Source: Verrucomicrobiota bacterium (GTDB lineage: Bacteria; Chlamydiota; Chlamydiia; Chlamydiales; Rhabdochlamydiaceae). From it: 64,000 nucleotides of DNA. The stretch spans positions 1 to 64,000 of the forward strand of contig JAFEGW010000015.1 in NCBI GenBank assembly GCA_018239715.1, in the 5' to 3' direction. Numbering within the stretch: position 1 is the stretch's first letter; each line of letters starts with the position of its first letter. The translations under genes were made by a program, and so were the position numbers. Positions 32,434 through 40,137 of this stretch are shown in pieces. Below the pieces are notes generated by a model. That model had not been told where the DNA came from, ran no database searches, and saw nothing but the letters and a program-made list of their open reading frames with translations.

Positions 32434-32949
32434 TTACTGTTTTGTTCTGCCTAGGCCAAAGACAAGCTCAAAACAGATATCTTCATCCGTGATGAGGTTA
32501 TACTTTAAGGCATCGCGGGGAGTCACCCAAGTAAAGCCTTTATGCTCTTTAAAGTTGATTTTCACATCCTGGGGATTTTCGATCTGCGGCATATATTGGA
32601 TCATGTGGTACTCAAAGTCAAAGTTGGGAACTTTGATGAAGAGTTTACCAATGTAATGGATCTTCTCTTTGTCCAAATGAAAACCTGTCTCTTCATAGAC
32701 TTCACGGATGATCGCATCCATGAGAGGCTCTCCTTTATGTAGTTTACCACCGGGGATGCCCCAACGGTTTCCTTCCGCTTTGGCATCTTGCCGATGCATC
32801 AGCAGGATCTTATCTTGATAATGCAAAAAACAGCATCCGACCACTTCAGCTTTGGGATTGAAGTCGGCAGGCTTTTCAAGAAAGACAGCGGCATTTAAAG
32901 AAGAGAGAACTATGAAAAGAGCAAAAAGAGATGTTTTAAAATAGTTCAT
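32434..32949 (-). CDS. Exported Nudix hydrolase
   Basis: 171-residue Nudix-family pyrophosphohydrolase. The Nudix box GGKLHKGEPLMDAIIREVYE continues to ETGF and fits the consensus GX5EX7REUXEEXGU. An N-terminal hydrophobic stretch, NYFKTSLFALFIVLSSLNA, reads as a cleavable signal peptide. ATG 32949 is chosen because AAGGA lies 5 bases before it; the frame is open to 32979. Nudix enzymes clean nucleotide-like substrates in the cytosol, so an export signal is unusual and suggests action in the periplasm or host. Substrate unknown. Confidence 0.8.
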   Translation of the reverse strand: MNYFKTSLFALFIVLSSLNAAVFLEKPADFNPKAEVVGCCFLHYQDKILLMHRQDAKAEGNRWGIPGGKLHKGEPLMDAIIREVYEETGFHLDKEKIHYIGKLFIKVPNFDFEYHMIQYMPQIENPQDVKINFKEHKGFTWVTPRDALKYNLITDEDICFELVFGLGRTKQ

Positions 32950-33055
32950 AAAATCCTTCGTTGAAAAGGTTAGGAACATACCGCCAAGAGAATTTCCTTT
33001 TCAACATCTATTTCGACGTCCATGATAGCTTAAAAAAATCAACTTGGGAGGTTTT

Positions 33056-33487
33056 ATGAAATTGTATCTCATGGCTATCTTCAGTGTGTTTTCAATGGGA
33101 CTACAGGCTGCTCAATTTCAACATAAAATTTCTATTACTCCTGTCCCTGTCACAGAGTCCGGACAAAAAGAATACACGGCTGAGGTTGTCATCATCAAAC
33201 AAGAGGATGAACAGACAAACCCATTTGTTGTGTATTCAGAAAAATTCACTTGTCTGGAGGGAGAAGCCACGGAAAGAACCGGATCTCCTGAACCTTTTGA
33301 TAGGGTTGTCATAAGGATAGTCATTCCAAGTAATCATCAAAATAACGCCCAAGCCTCTCTCTTTTTACAAGAGAAGAATGAGGTTGTTTTGGAAACTAAA
33401 AATGAACCCGTGAAAATTAAACAGTTACGGGTTCTTCGTCATTGGTCTGATCGCAGGCAGCAACTTCTGGAAGAAACACAAGAATAA
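33056..33487 (+). CDS. Small secreted protein, paralogue A
   Basis: 143-residue secreted protein of unknown function. Signal peptide MKLYLMAIFSVFSMGLQA, then AQFQHKISITPVPVTESGQ and a mostly beta-strand domain with one Cys (KFTCLEGEA). GGGAGG precedes ATG 33056, which is preferred over 33044. Strongly similar in layout to the gene at 33580 (AEFQPKISIKPVTNETGEK), so they are tandem paralogues. It carries an additional charged tail of about 20 residues. Confidence 0.7.
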   Translation: MKLYLMAIFSVFSMGLQAAQFQHKISITPVPVTESGQKEYTAEVVIIKQEDEQTNPFVVYSEKFTCLEGEATERTGSPEPFDRVVIRIVIPSNHQNNAQASLFLQEKNEVVLETKNEPVKIKQLRVLRHWSDRRQQLLEETQE

Positions 33488-33579
33488 GATTTGTGAAAGA
33501 TTTTTTAAGAACATGTACTCTTGTCTTAAAAAACTTCATTTCTTAAGATAACCGCGTCTTAACCTCTAAAGGAGACATA

Positions 33580-33930
33580 ATGAAAAAGTACTTGTTTACT
33601 GCTATCTGCTTAACGACATTGGGACTTGGAGCTGCTGAATTTCAACCTAAAATTTCAATCAAACCTGTGACAAACGAAACCGGGGAAAAAACTTACCTGG
33701 CGCAAGTACAAATTGAAAAGAAGGATAACGATGTTGCTACGATTGTCGCTCAACCTGAAGTGACCTGCGTCGAAGGCGCTTTAAGTAAAGTAGAGAATGA
33801 TCAGCTTTTCTTCACAGTTTTAGTTTTCAAAGATAATGAACAAATGAAAGCAAAGACAACCGTTCTTTATAGAGAAGATGATAAAGAAGTCTTATCCTTG
33901 GATCAAGACGTTGTGATCGACAATTCTTAA
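33580..33930 (+). CDS. Small secreted protein, paralogue B
   Basis: 116-residue secreted protein: signal peptide MKKYLFTAICLTTLGLGA, then a beta-rich domain with a single Cys (EVTCVEGAL). AAAGGAG lies 6 bases before the ATG. Paired with paralogue A 93 bp upstream. Family not recognised; no catalytic motif. Both may be periplasmic or outer-membrane associated. Confidence 0.7.
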   Translation: MKKYLFTAICLTTLGLGAAEFQPKISIKPVTNETGEKTYLAQVQIEKKDNDVATIVAQPEVTCVEGALSKVENDQLFFTVLVFKDNEQMKAKTTVLYREDDKEVLSLDQDVVIDNS

Positions 33931-33943
33931 TTTTTTCTTTAAA

Positions 33944-33968
33944 GGCACTTTTCAATATGAAAAGTGCC
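33944..33968. terminator. Bidirectional hairpin between convergent genes
   Basis: GGCACTTTTC-AATAT-GAAAAGTGCC, a perfect 10-bp stem with a 5-base loop, after the secreted-protein gene and just before the end of the minus-strand kinase-like gene. Confidence 0.7.
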
Positions 33969-33972
33969 GATG

Positions 33973-34980
33973 CTAATGCCAGTCTTTTAGAAAGCTGAGA
34001 GTTTGCTTAAAATCGTTTCCCGCAATGAGATCTAGACCATCATTCAACATAATTAAACCTATTTGTCGAAGAGATAGATCTGCCTTTCTTTCTGCGTGCT
34101 GGATGATAAAATCATTCAACAATATAGCCTTTTCGTATTGAATTTTGCCTTCAGAGGATAGGGATAAAAAAGCTGCCGCGATCACAAATAAGCGGACGGG
34201 CTGCACAACAACAAACCTACTCCATTCTAAGCGTGTCGGTTCACGCTCCAAATAAAGGGCAAGAAAGAAATGTTTTTGCTCATCGGATAAGCCATGGAAA
34301 ACACAGAAAGTCGCAAGATCAAAATAGGGATCACTGAGGCCGCCGTTCGACCAGTCAACGAGAAAAAAGCTCTTGTCGGTAAGGAGAATATTAAGAGGGT
34401 TTAGGTCGAGGTGAGTAGGCGTTAGGCCCACAGAATGCTGTTGAAGTACTGCCTCTATTTCCTCCATGCTTTTTTTTACATCGCTTAATTGTTTAGGATA
34501 AATTATCTTTTGCGCTTCCCCTTTGAGGAGAAATTGGTGAAATCGTTGAAAAGGAGTTTGAGCGACAGGAAAAGAGCTTGAAGACTGGTGAAGCTGACGA
34601 AGCATCTGAGCAAAATTTACAAGCAGTTGGCGATTTTTAAAATCCTGAGGATGTACTGTCCTGCCCGGAATGAAGTCCATAATGAGGGCTCGAAGCTGAA
34701 AATCTACAAAATGAATAACAGGAGCAATGCCGATCTGTCCAGCTTGTGTTGCCAGCAAGATTTGATGATTTCTTTCATTTAATGAAGTGGGTAGCAGCTT
34801 TAAGACATAATTTTGCTGACCCATCTCAAAACGGTATAAGCTTGCTTGACTTTTTCCTCCTGTTAAAGGAACGATCTTGAGATCGTTAAGAATAGGGAGA
34901 AAACCATATTTTTCTGCAAAAGAAGAAATTATCTGAGAAAAGTGAGCTTCATTGAGCGATTCTAAGACCTTAGATGACAT
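33973..34980 (-). CDS. APH/choline-kinase-like phosphotransferase
   Basis: 335-residue kinase-like protein. An N-terminal lobe (VPLTGGKSQASLYRFEMG, then YVLKLLP with the ATP-binding Lys) is followed by the catalytic loop PTHLDLNPLNILL (HxDxxxxN) and the metal motif FFLVDWSNGG. Fits the choline kinase/APH superfamily; substrate could be choline, ethanolamine or an antibiotic. No signal peptide. It begins 2 bp before the end of the Panacea-domain gene on the same strand, so the three genes 36231-33973 are probably one operon. Confidence 0.8.
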   Translation of the reverse strand: MSSKVLESLNEAHFSQIISSFAEKYGFLPILNDLKIVPLTGGKSQASLYRFEMGQQNYVLKLLPTSLNERNHQILLATQAGQIGIAPVIHFVDFQLRALIMDFIPGRTVHPQDFKNRQLLVNFAQMLRQLHQSSSSFPVAQTPFQRFHQFLLKGEAQKIIYPKQLSDVKKSMEEIEAVLQQHSVGLTPTHLDLNPLNILLTDKSFFLVDWSNGGLSDPYFDLATFCVFHGLSDEQKHFFLALYLEREPTRLEWSRFVVVQPVRLFVIAAAFLSLSSEGKIQYEKAILLNDFIIQHAERKADLSLRQIGLIMLNDGLDLIAGNDFKQTLSFLKDWH

Positions 34981-34982
34981 AT

Positions 34983-35855
34983 CTAAATCTTCAAATGTTG
35001 GGCATAATCATAGCTGATCAGCTGCATCGAGTGCGTCTTCTTAAAAGCTTGCTCCTCATGGGATTGTTCTAATAGCGCCTTGCCCTGGTCATTTTTAACT
35101 AAAGCGGCCACTTTACGGAGCGTCTCTTTTTCTGCATCGTCAAAAACCGTTAAATCGGCCTTTTGAGCGCTTTTGAGTTCATGATGCGACGTAGCGGTGA
35201 GAATCCCTTGTTGGATCAGCAAGTCGAAAAGATTCTGATATTGATCGGGGCAAGGGCCGTACTCTAAATGAACATATCTTGCGCCGGTGATACTCGTCCC
35301 ATGAAGTTTATAATGGATGAAATCTAAATAAAATAACGCTTTGTTCAAAAACAGCGGACTGCGGGTGAGCTCCACTAAGTAGCACGCAGCCTGTTTGAAA
35401 AGCTCCCAATTAAAACGCTTCTTGCCGCTATAAATATCGGCGGGATGGATCTTCCAATGGACTTCCATCGCATTTGTCTCAGCATAAGCTTCATCACATT
35501 TCAGCCGTATGTTTTCATCCTGGACGACATCTTGAACGTAATACGTTTCCCACCGTTTGACGCTGGCTTCCCCTACTTTCAAATAATTCGCGAAAGCTGC
35601 TTGCGACATTCCTAAAGCCTGACGGAACTTGATGATCTCATCCGACGTGAGCAATCCATGCATCCGGCGGTATTGATCGGCTGCAGCCTTGCGCAAATGG
35701 TTCATCTGATGGCTGTCCATTAATGGAGTGTTGCAAGCTGCGCAAACATGCGTGAGCACGAGAACAGCGACAAACTCTCCTTTAACTTCGGGTGTGAATC
35801 GCATTTTTTTCTTCTCGAAGCGATCCCCACCGCATTGCAGGCATTTCATTTTCAT
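34983..35855 (-). CDS. Panacea-domain antitoxin with MqsA-like zinc finger and HTH
   Basis: 290-residue protein with three parts: an N-terminal Zn ribbon of two Cys pairs (CLQCGG and CAAC), an Xre/MqsA-type helix-turn-helix near residues 75-105 (FRQALGMSQAAFANYLKVG, then SVKRWE), and a C-terminal DUF4065/Panacea domain (LNKALFYLDFIHYKLHGTSI, YGPCPDQYQNLFDLL). Panacea domains act as antitoxins against many unrelated toxins. Overlaps the upstream gene (35782-36231) by 74 bp, as in a toxin-antitoxin pair, and a palindromic operator lies before that gene. Likely both DNA-binding repressor and antitoxin; inference from family. Confidence 0.8.
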   Translation of the reverse strand: MKMKCLQCGGDRFEKKKMRFTPEVKGEFVAVLVLTHVCAACNTPLMDSHQMNHLRKAAADQYRRMHGLLTSDEIIKFRQALGMSQAAFANYLKVGEASVKRWETYYVQDVVQDENIRLKCDEAYAETNAMEVHWKIHPADIYSGKKRFNWELFKQAACYLVELTRSPLFLNKALFYLDFIHYKLHGTSITGARYVHLEYGPCPDQYQNLFDLLIQQGILTATSHHELKSAQKADLTVFDDAEKETLRKVAALVKNDQGKALLEQSHEEQAFKKTHSMQLISYDYAQHLKI

Positions 35856-36231
35856 CTCCTTGTTGCTCTACTGCACGGCTCTCATGGAGAGAGACGTAGT
35901 AATAGAGACCTTCTTTGAGGGCAAATTTGATATACATCGTTTTGCCCATTCTTAAACTCCTCCAACTGAAAGCAAAGAGCTCGCGGTTGGAGATCGACTT
36001 TTCGTAAGACTTTTGCGGAGGCCTAGTACCCGCATAATCTTCCGGTCCGATCTCCTCCAGGAGCTCTTTAATCAGCTGCCAGATCTCTGCCGAGTCATTG
36101 ATTTCGAGATTGCAGAGCTCTCCTACGGCTTTAGCCGGGTTAGCAAATAACCCTTTTTTCTCCTTTAGGCATGCCTTTGCTTCCTCTATCCTCTTATCTA
36201 TCTCACGATGCGATGGCCTTACGTCAAACAT
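35782..36231 (-). CDS. Candidate toxin paired with the Panacea antitoxin
   Basis: 149-residue protein of unknown family. It begins with charged helices (SHREIDKRIEEAKACLKE), has a helical middle (SAEIWQLIKELLEEIGPEDYAG) and a beta-like end (KTMYIKFALKEGLYYYVSLHES). The last 25 codons overlap the antitoxin gene in another frame. Position, size and the operator upstream match the toxin partner in Panacea systems; catalytic residues cannot be named. Could instead be an accessory regulator. Confidence 0.6.
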   Translation of the reverse strand: MFDVRPSHREIDKRIEEAKACLKEKKGLFANPAKAVGELCNLEINDSAEIWQLIKELLEEIGPEDYAGTRPPQKSYEKSISNRELFAFSWRSLRMGKTMYIKFALKEGLYYYVSLHESRAVEQQGDENEMPAMRWGSLREEKNAIHTRS

Positions 36232-36258
36232 GCGGCATCCCTTCAGAATCTTATTATA

Positions 36259-36272
36259 GTATCAAATGATAC
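36259..36272. promoter_or_regulatory. Palindromic operator of the Panacea toxin-antitoxin operon
   Basis: GTATCA-AA-TGATAC, a perfect 6-bp inverted repeat with a 2-bp spacer, 28 bp upstream of the first gene of the operon. It probably binds the helix-turn-helix of the antitoxin for autorepression. Confidence 0.55.
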
Positions 36273-36332
36273 CGAAAGGCAAGAAAATAGATCAAGATAA
36301 AGTGTAAAAAAAACTTCAATTACTCGAGACTA

Positions 36333-37370
36333 TTACTTGAGATAGGAGTTGAAAAAACGGACAGCCGATTGCCCAATATCTTCATGGACGCGGCTACGAT
36401 CGACATTCGGGGGATCTAAGGCCAGCTTTTTATCCAGCAGCATTTTACCTCCCTTCGTCGCCTCATTAAGATAGACGTAATGGTTAGCCCCTGGGATCAG
36501 CGTAAAGGCGGCCTTTTTGATCTTGCTGGCCAATATTTTAGCGCTGCTATCCAGAGGTGTGATGTTGTCGACTTCGGAGGCAACAATGTGAACGGGGATC
36601 GAAATGGATTGCAGACTGCTGCTATCAAACAGAGATCCCAAAGCGGGAGCCATGACAAAAACAGCTGAAATGCGGGAGTCTCTATAGGATCGTTTGACGG
36701 GAGAAAAGTCGATGCTGTCAAACACTTCGTCATCGACGCTTTCAGGGATCTGGCCATCAGGTATTAGTTCAAGCGTGGGTTTTCCAAATTCGGGGATCTC
36801 TCCTCCAGCAATCCAAATTCCCGTCAGACCACCTAAAGAGTAGCCAATGAAGCCAATTTTCTTAGAATTGATATGAGGACCGAACTGCTCGCTTTCTAAG
36901 AGCTGATCCACGACAAAGCTGACATCTTGAGGCCTTTCCCAAATTTTGACAAAAGACTCGGCGATTTTATTGTTCCATGTATTCCCATGATGATCACAAG
37001 AAGCAACGATATAGCCGTTTGCCGCTAAAATTTCTGCAATCCAGGCATTATTGAGCCGGTCTCCCCCATTTCCATGGGACATCACGATGAGAGGATATTT
37101 AGTTTTGCTTTTTTTAATCGGGGCATTGCGGGCTTCTGCACAACGGAGCCACAGACCTTGAGGCTGCGCAGCTGGAGTATTTTCGTCGACAGGGTACCAG
37201 ATTTCTGTGACAAGCGGCCTTTCCCTGGACTCATCATGGAAACGAACCGTCGTTATTCCTGATTTTTGGGGATGCAAAATGATTGTGGAATTCTTATTCC
37301 GTTCACAAGAAGTGAAGGAAATACAAAGAAACAGGCAAAATAGAAGAGGTTTAAGCAACCGTTTAGCCAT
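36333..37370 (-). CDS. Alpha/beta-hydrolase lipoprotein (PAF-acetylhydrolase-like)
   Basis: 345-residue lipoprotein: signal peptide with lipobox FTSC (Cys near residue 22), then an alpha/beta-hydrolase domain with oxyanion region LIVMSHGNGGDRLNN, nucleophile motif GFIGYSLGGLTG, and a late His in IPGANHYVYLNE. The layout resembles platelet-activating-factor acetylhydrolase and dienelactone-hydrolase-like enzymes. Likely an envelope-anchored esterase or lipase with unknown substrate. Upstream intergenic faces the divergent glycosyltransferase gene. Confidence 0.82.
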   Translation of the reverse strand: MAKRLLKPLLFCLFLCISFTSCERNKNSTIILHPQKSGITTVRFHDESRERPLVTEIWYPVDENTPAAQPQGLWLRCAEARNAPIKKSKTKYPLIVMSHGNGGDRLNNAWIAEILAANGYIVASCDHHGNTWNNKIAESFVKIWERPQDVSFVVDQLLESEQFGPHINSKKIGFIGYSLGGLTGIWIAGGEIPEFGKPTLELIPDGQIPESVDDEVFDSIDFSPVKRSYRDSRISAVFVMAPALGSLFDSSSLQSISIPVHIVASEVDNITPLDSSAKILASKIKKAAFTLIPGANHYVYLNEATKGGKMLLDKKLALDPPNVDRSRVHEDIGQSAVRFFNSYLK

Positions 37371-37483
37371 CTATCTGGCTATATAGCGCACAGCCCATTT
37401 TCGATGTAGAAAAAATAAGAGCTTAGATAAAATAGTTGGCGCGATTAGTGCCTTATCGGTATTGTGAGAAAAGTCCGGGTTAT

Positions 37484-38746
37484 ATGACGAGTCGCTTCTT
37501 TCATAACAGACGGTTTCACCTAGCAAAATGGCTTTTTTGTTTTGCTTGGGCTCCGATATTTTTATGCGCGGAATCCGCTGAACTGCCCAAGAAAAAGATC
37601 CTGGTTCTTTGCAGCAACGGCGGAAATGGACACAACGCCGCAGTTGGTGCTTTGAAGACCCTTCTAGAAAGCCGATACGATTTCAAGGTCATCTATCCCA
37701 TTGATGAGCTGCAAATTTTTGGGGTAAAATCAGGCGAAGGCGTTTACAATCTCGCGCTTCGCAACGGATGGACGCGCTCGGTGAATGTCGTCTCCCGTTA
37801 TGTCGCTCCCAAAGTTTTTCGAAGATATAAAAAGAAAATCGAAGAGCTGATTACACAGCACATACAGCAGCAGCAACCGGATCTCGTGATTTCAGTCATC
37901 CCTTTCATCAACTTTCCTGCTACGGAAGCTGCTCGCAAGGCAGACATCCCTTATCTGATGATCACTACCGATAATGATTTGCAAACCTTTGTTCACGGGC
38001 TTCAAGGCGTCTCCCATCCGCATTTTAAAATTGTCGTGGGAACACATCTCTGGATCACCCGGGAAATGCTCTACCAAAGAAATATTTCTGCAGAAAATAT
38101 TGAAACCATCGGCCTTCCTGTCCGCCCTGATTTTTTATCTAAAAAAGATCCGATGGCTTTAAGGGATCAATATAAGATTCCAAGGCATAAACCGATTGTC
38201 TTGGTCATGATCGGCGGAGCCGGCGGCGACGCTGCGTATGAATATGCCCATGTCCTAGGATCCGCCCAAATGGGCATTCATCTGATCGTCTGCGCAGGAA
38301 GGAACCAAGACCTCGCCAAGAATCTCCGCAAGATCCAATTGAACCGCTCCAATACTATGACGGTCATGGAATTTACCGATAAGGTACCCGAGCTGATGGC
38401 CATGGCCGACCTCATTATCACCAAACCTGGAACTTTATCGACGACAGAGTCGCTCGTCATGCGGCTTCCTATCCTCATGGATTGCACTAACCCTGTGATC
38501 AGCTGGGAACAGGCCAATATCGATCTGATCAAGAGCTACTGCGTCGGAGATTACATCGATGATTTTGATAAGGCAGAGACCCTTGTCCGTCAGTACCTGT
38601 ATGATTCCGAGCTTCGCCATCAGATCCAACAAGCCTATCAAAAAATGCCTCCGAATCGGTTCAATGAGTCGATTTCATTGATCATTGATCAAATGTGCGC
38701 ACTAAAAGCTGAAATGCCTGCGGAAGCAGTGTGTAACGCTCTTTAA
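37484..38746 (+). CDS. Exported MGDG-synthase/MurG-like glycosyltransferase
   Basis: 420-residue GT28-type glycosyltransferase similar to monogalactosyldiacylglycerol synthase. An N-terminal hydrophobic stretch (AKWLFCFAWAPIFLCAESA) reads as a signal peptide or anchor. Then ILVLCSNGGNGHNAAVGAL is the acceptor-side glycine loop, PDLVISVIPFIN follows, VLVMIGGAGGDAAYE begins the nucleotide-sugar domain, and ADLIITKPGTLSTTESL is the UDP-binding motif. ATG 37484 places the start before the hydrophobic segment; the frame opens at 37436. Product could be a glycolipid. An export signal on a nucleotide-sugar enzyme is unusual. Confidence 0.78.
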   Translation: MTSRFFHNRRFHLAKWLFCFAWAPIFLCAESAELPKKKILVLCSNGGNGHNAAVGALKTLLESRYDFKVIYPIDELQIFGVKSGEGVYNLALRNGWTRSVNVVSRYVAPKVFRRYKKKIEELITQHIQQQQPDLVISVIPFINFPATEAARKADIPYLMITTDNDLQTFVHGLQGVSHPHFKIVVGTHLWITREMLYQRNISAENIETIGLPVRPDFLSKKDPMALRDQYKIPRHKPIVLVMIGGAGGDAAYEYAHVLGSAQMGIHLIVCAGRNQDLAKNLRKIQLNRSNTMTVMEFTDKVPELMAMADLIITKPGTLSTTESLVMRLPILMDCTNPVISWEQANIDLIKSYCVGDYIDDFDKAETLVRQYLYDSELRHQIQQAYQKMPPNRFNESISLIIDQMCALKAEMPAEAVCNAL

Positions 38747-38829
38747 ATCAAAAGTTTATAACATTATAAAACGAATTGATAAAACTACAATCCTTTGATA
38801 TTATTTCCCGCTTATTAAAGAAAAAATAG

Positions 38830-40074
38830 ATGTCTCTTCCCTCCTGTGATTTTTCAACATCAGATCAAACCGCTGCCAGCATATTTTATAGAGCTGAAGC
38901 TTACCTGCAGCAGCCGATTTTTAGGGTTATCGAATACATCACACGCCGCGGAAATCCGACGACTTCTCATGTCTTCGATAATTACGAGAGCAAAACAGTC
39001 GAGATTGCTTACCGATCCTTTGGCCCGGCCGCTCTGGTGGGTGCAGCTGCTTATTTATGCATCTCTCCTCACTGGATCCCCCGAGCTCTTGTAGCTGTTG
39101 TGGGAGTTGTTTTCACTTTTGGAGTCATCCCTCTTGCAGTCCATTTGCTATGCTATGCATTTCAGAAGAAAAACTATATCCACCTACGGACACAGGTTCC
39201 TGAAATTCCTTGCAATAATCCTAAAATCATGACGTGGAATATTTTAGGACTGCCTGCAGGACTCAACTATACCTGCGGAGGGCAAAGACCCTTTAGAGAC
39301 CGATTTCCTGGAATAGCAGAGGTCATTCGTCGTGAGCTGCCCGATACCGTCATCTTCCAAGAATGCATGCTGGATCCCCTCGTGACCGAAATGATTCTGC
39401 AAGCGTTCAAAGATGAATATGCCCATTTTTTTATTCATAATGGCCCTAATACTTTCGGTATAGAAAGCGGACTTTTAATCATGACCAAAAGTAGTGTCTA
39501 TGACTACTCCTTTACTCTCTTCGAAGAAGGAGTCTCCTGGAAGAAAATGCGCGGATTATCCACTCTAAAAATCAAAATGCATCCCGAAGATAAACATCCC
39601 ACTTTCGCGATTATTAGCACGCACTTAGAAGCTGGCAATGACCCAAAAGATAGGGAAGTAAGAGCGGCTCAATTACAGCAAATTCATCGTTTTGCCCAAG
39701 AACAACTTCCAGATGTCGATTTTGTAGTGCTTGCTGGAGATGTCAATATCGATGCTAACGGTCCTGAAGGGAAGGACCTCGGTAGAGTTCTAAAAGGAAT
39801 TCATCGAGACGGGGAGCCCACCTGCACCAATCTTTTCAATAAACTGGTTTATCCTGAAGATAAATGCCCCGATTATGAATGGCTCGATCAGATTGCGCTC
39901 ATCTTGCGAAATGATGACGATGCAGCTAAGGACGTTATTCAAGGATTAAAGGTTGTTCCTGTTTTCAAAAATACAGAGGGCAACCCCGATTCCAGCACTT
40001 CTTTATCTGATCATAATCCCTTGATCGCAACACTGATGCTTCAAGATAAGAGCTTGCGAACGCCCTCGAGATAA
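38830..40074 (+). CDS. Inc-like membrane protein with endonuclease/exonuclease/phosphatase-fold domain
   Basis: 414-residue protein. Two closely spaced hydrophobic helices near residues 65-79 and 84-110 with a short turn (ISPHWIPRA) form the bilobed pattern typical of chlamydial inclusion-membrane proteins. After residue 130 there is an EEP-superfamily catalytic domain: KIMTWNILG, TVIFQECM (metal-binding Glu), FAIISTHLEAG, VVLAGDVNIDANG, and the terminal SLSDHNPLIA. Such domains hydrolyse sphingomyelin, phosphoinositides or nucleic acid; GDxN and SDH are kept, so it should be active. If inserted in the inclusion membrane, the enzyme would face the host cytosol. Location and substrate are inference. 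Confidence 0.78.
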   Translation: MSLPSCDFSTSDQTAASIFYRAEAYLQQPIFRVIEYITRRGNPTTSHVFDNYESKTVEIAYRSFGPAALVGAAAYLCISPHWIPRALVAVVGVVFTFGVIPLAVHLLCYAFQKKNYIHLRTQVPEIPCNNPKIMTWNILGLPAGLNYTCGGQRPFRDRFPGIAEVIRRELPDTVIFQECMLDPLVTEMILQAFKDEYAHFFIHNGPNTFGIESGLLIMTKSSVYDYSFTLFEEGVSWKKMRGLSTLKIKMHPEDKHPTFAIISTHLEAGNDPKDREVRAAQLQQIHRFAQEQLPDVDFVVLAGDVNIDANGPEGKDLGRVLKGIHRDGEPTCTNLFNKLVYPEDKCPDYEWLDQIALILRNDDDAAKDVIQGLKVVPVFKNTEGNPDSSTSLSDHNPLIATLMLQDKSLRTPSR

Positions 40075-40137
40075 TTCCGATTATTCACTTAATATCGTAA
40101 AATCCTTACACTCGTTATTTTTAAGCGAGAAAATCCT

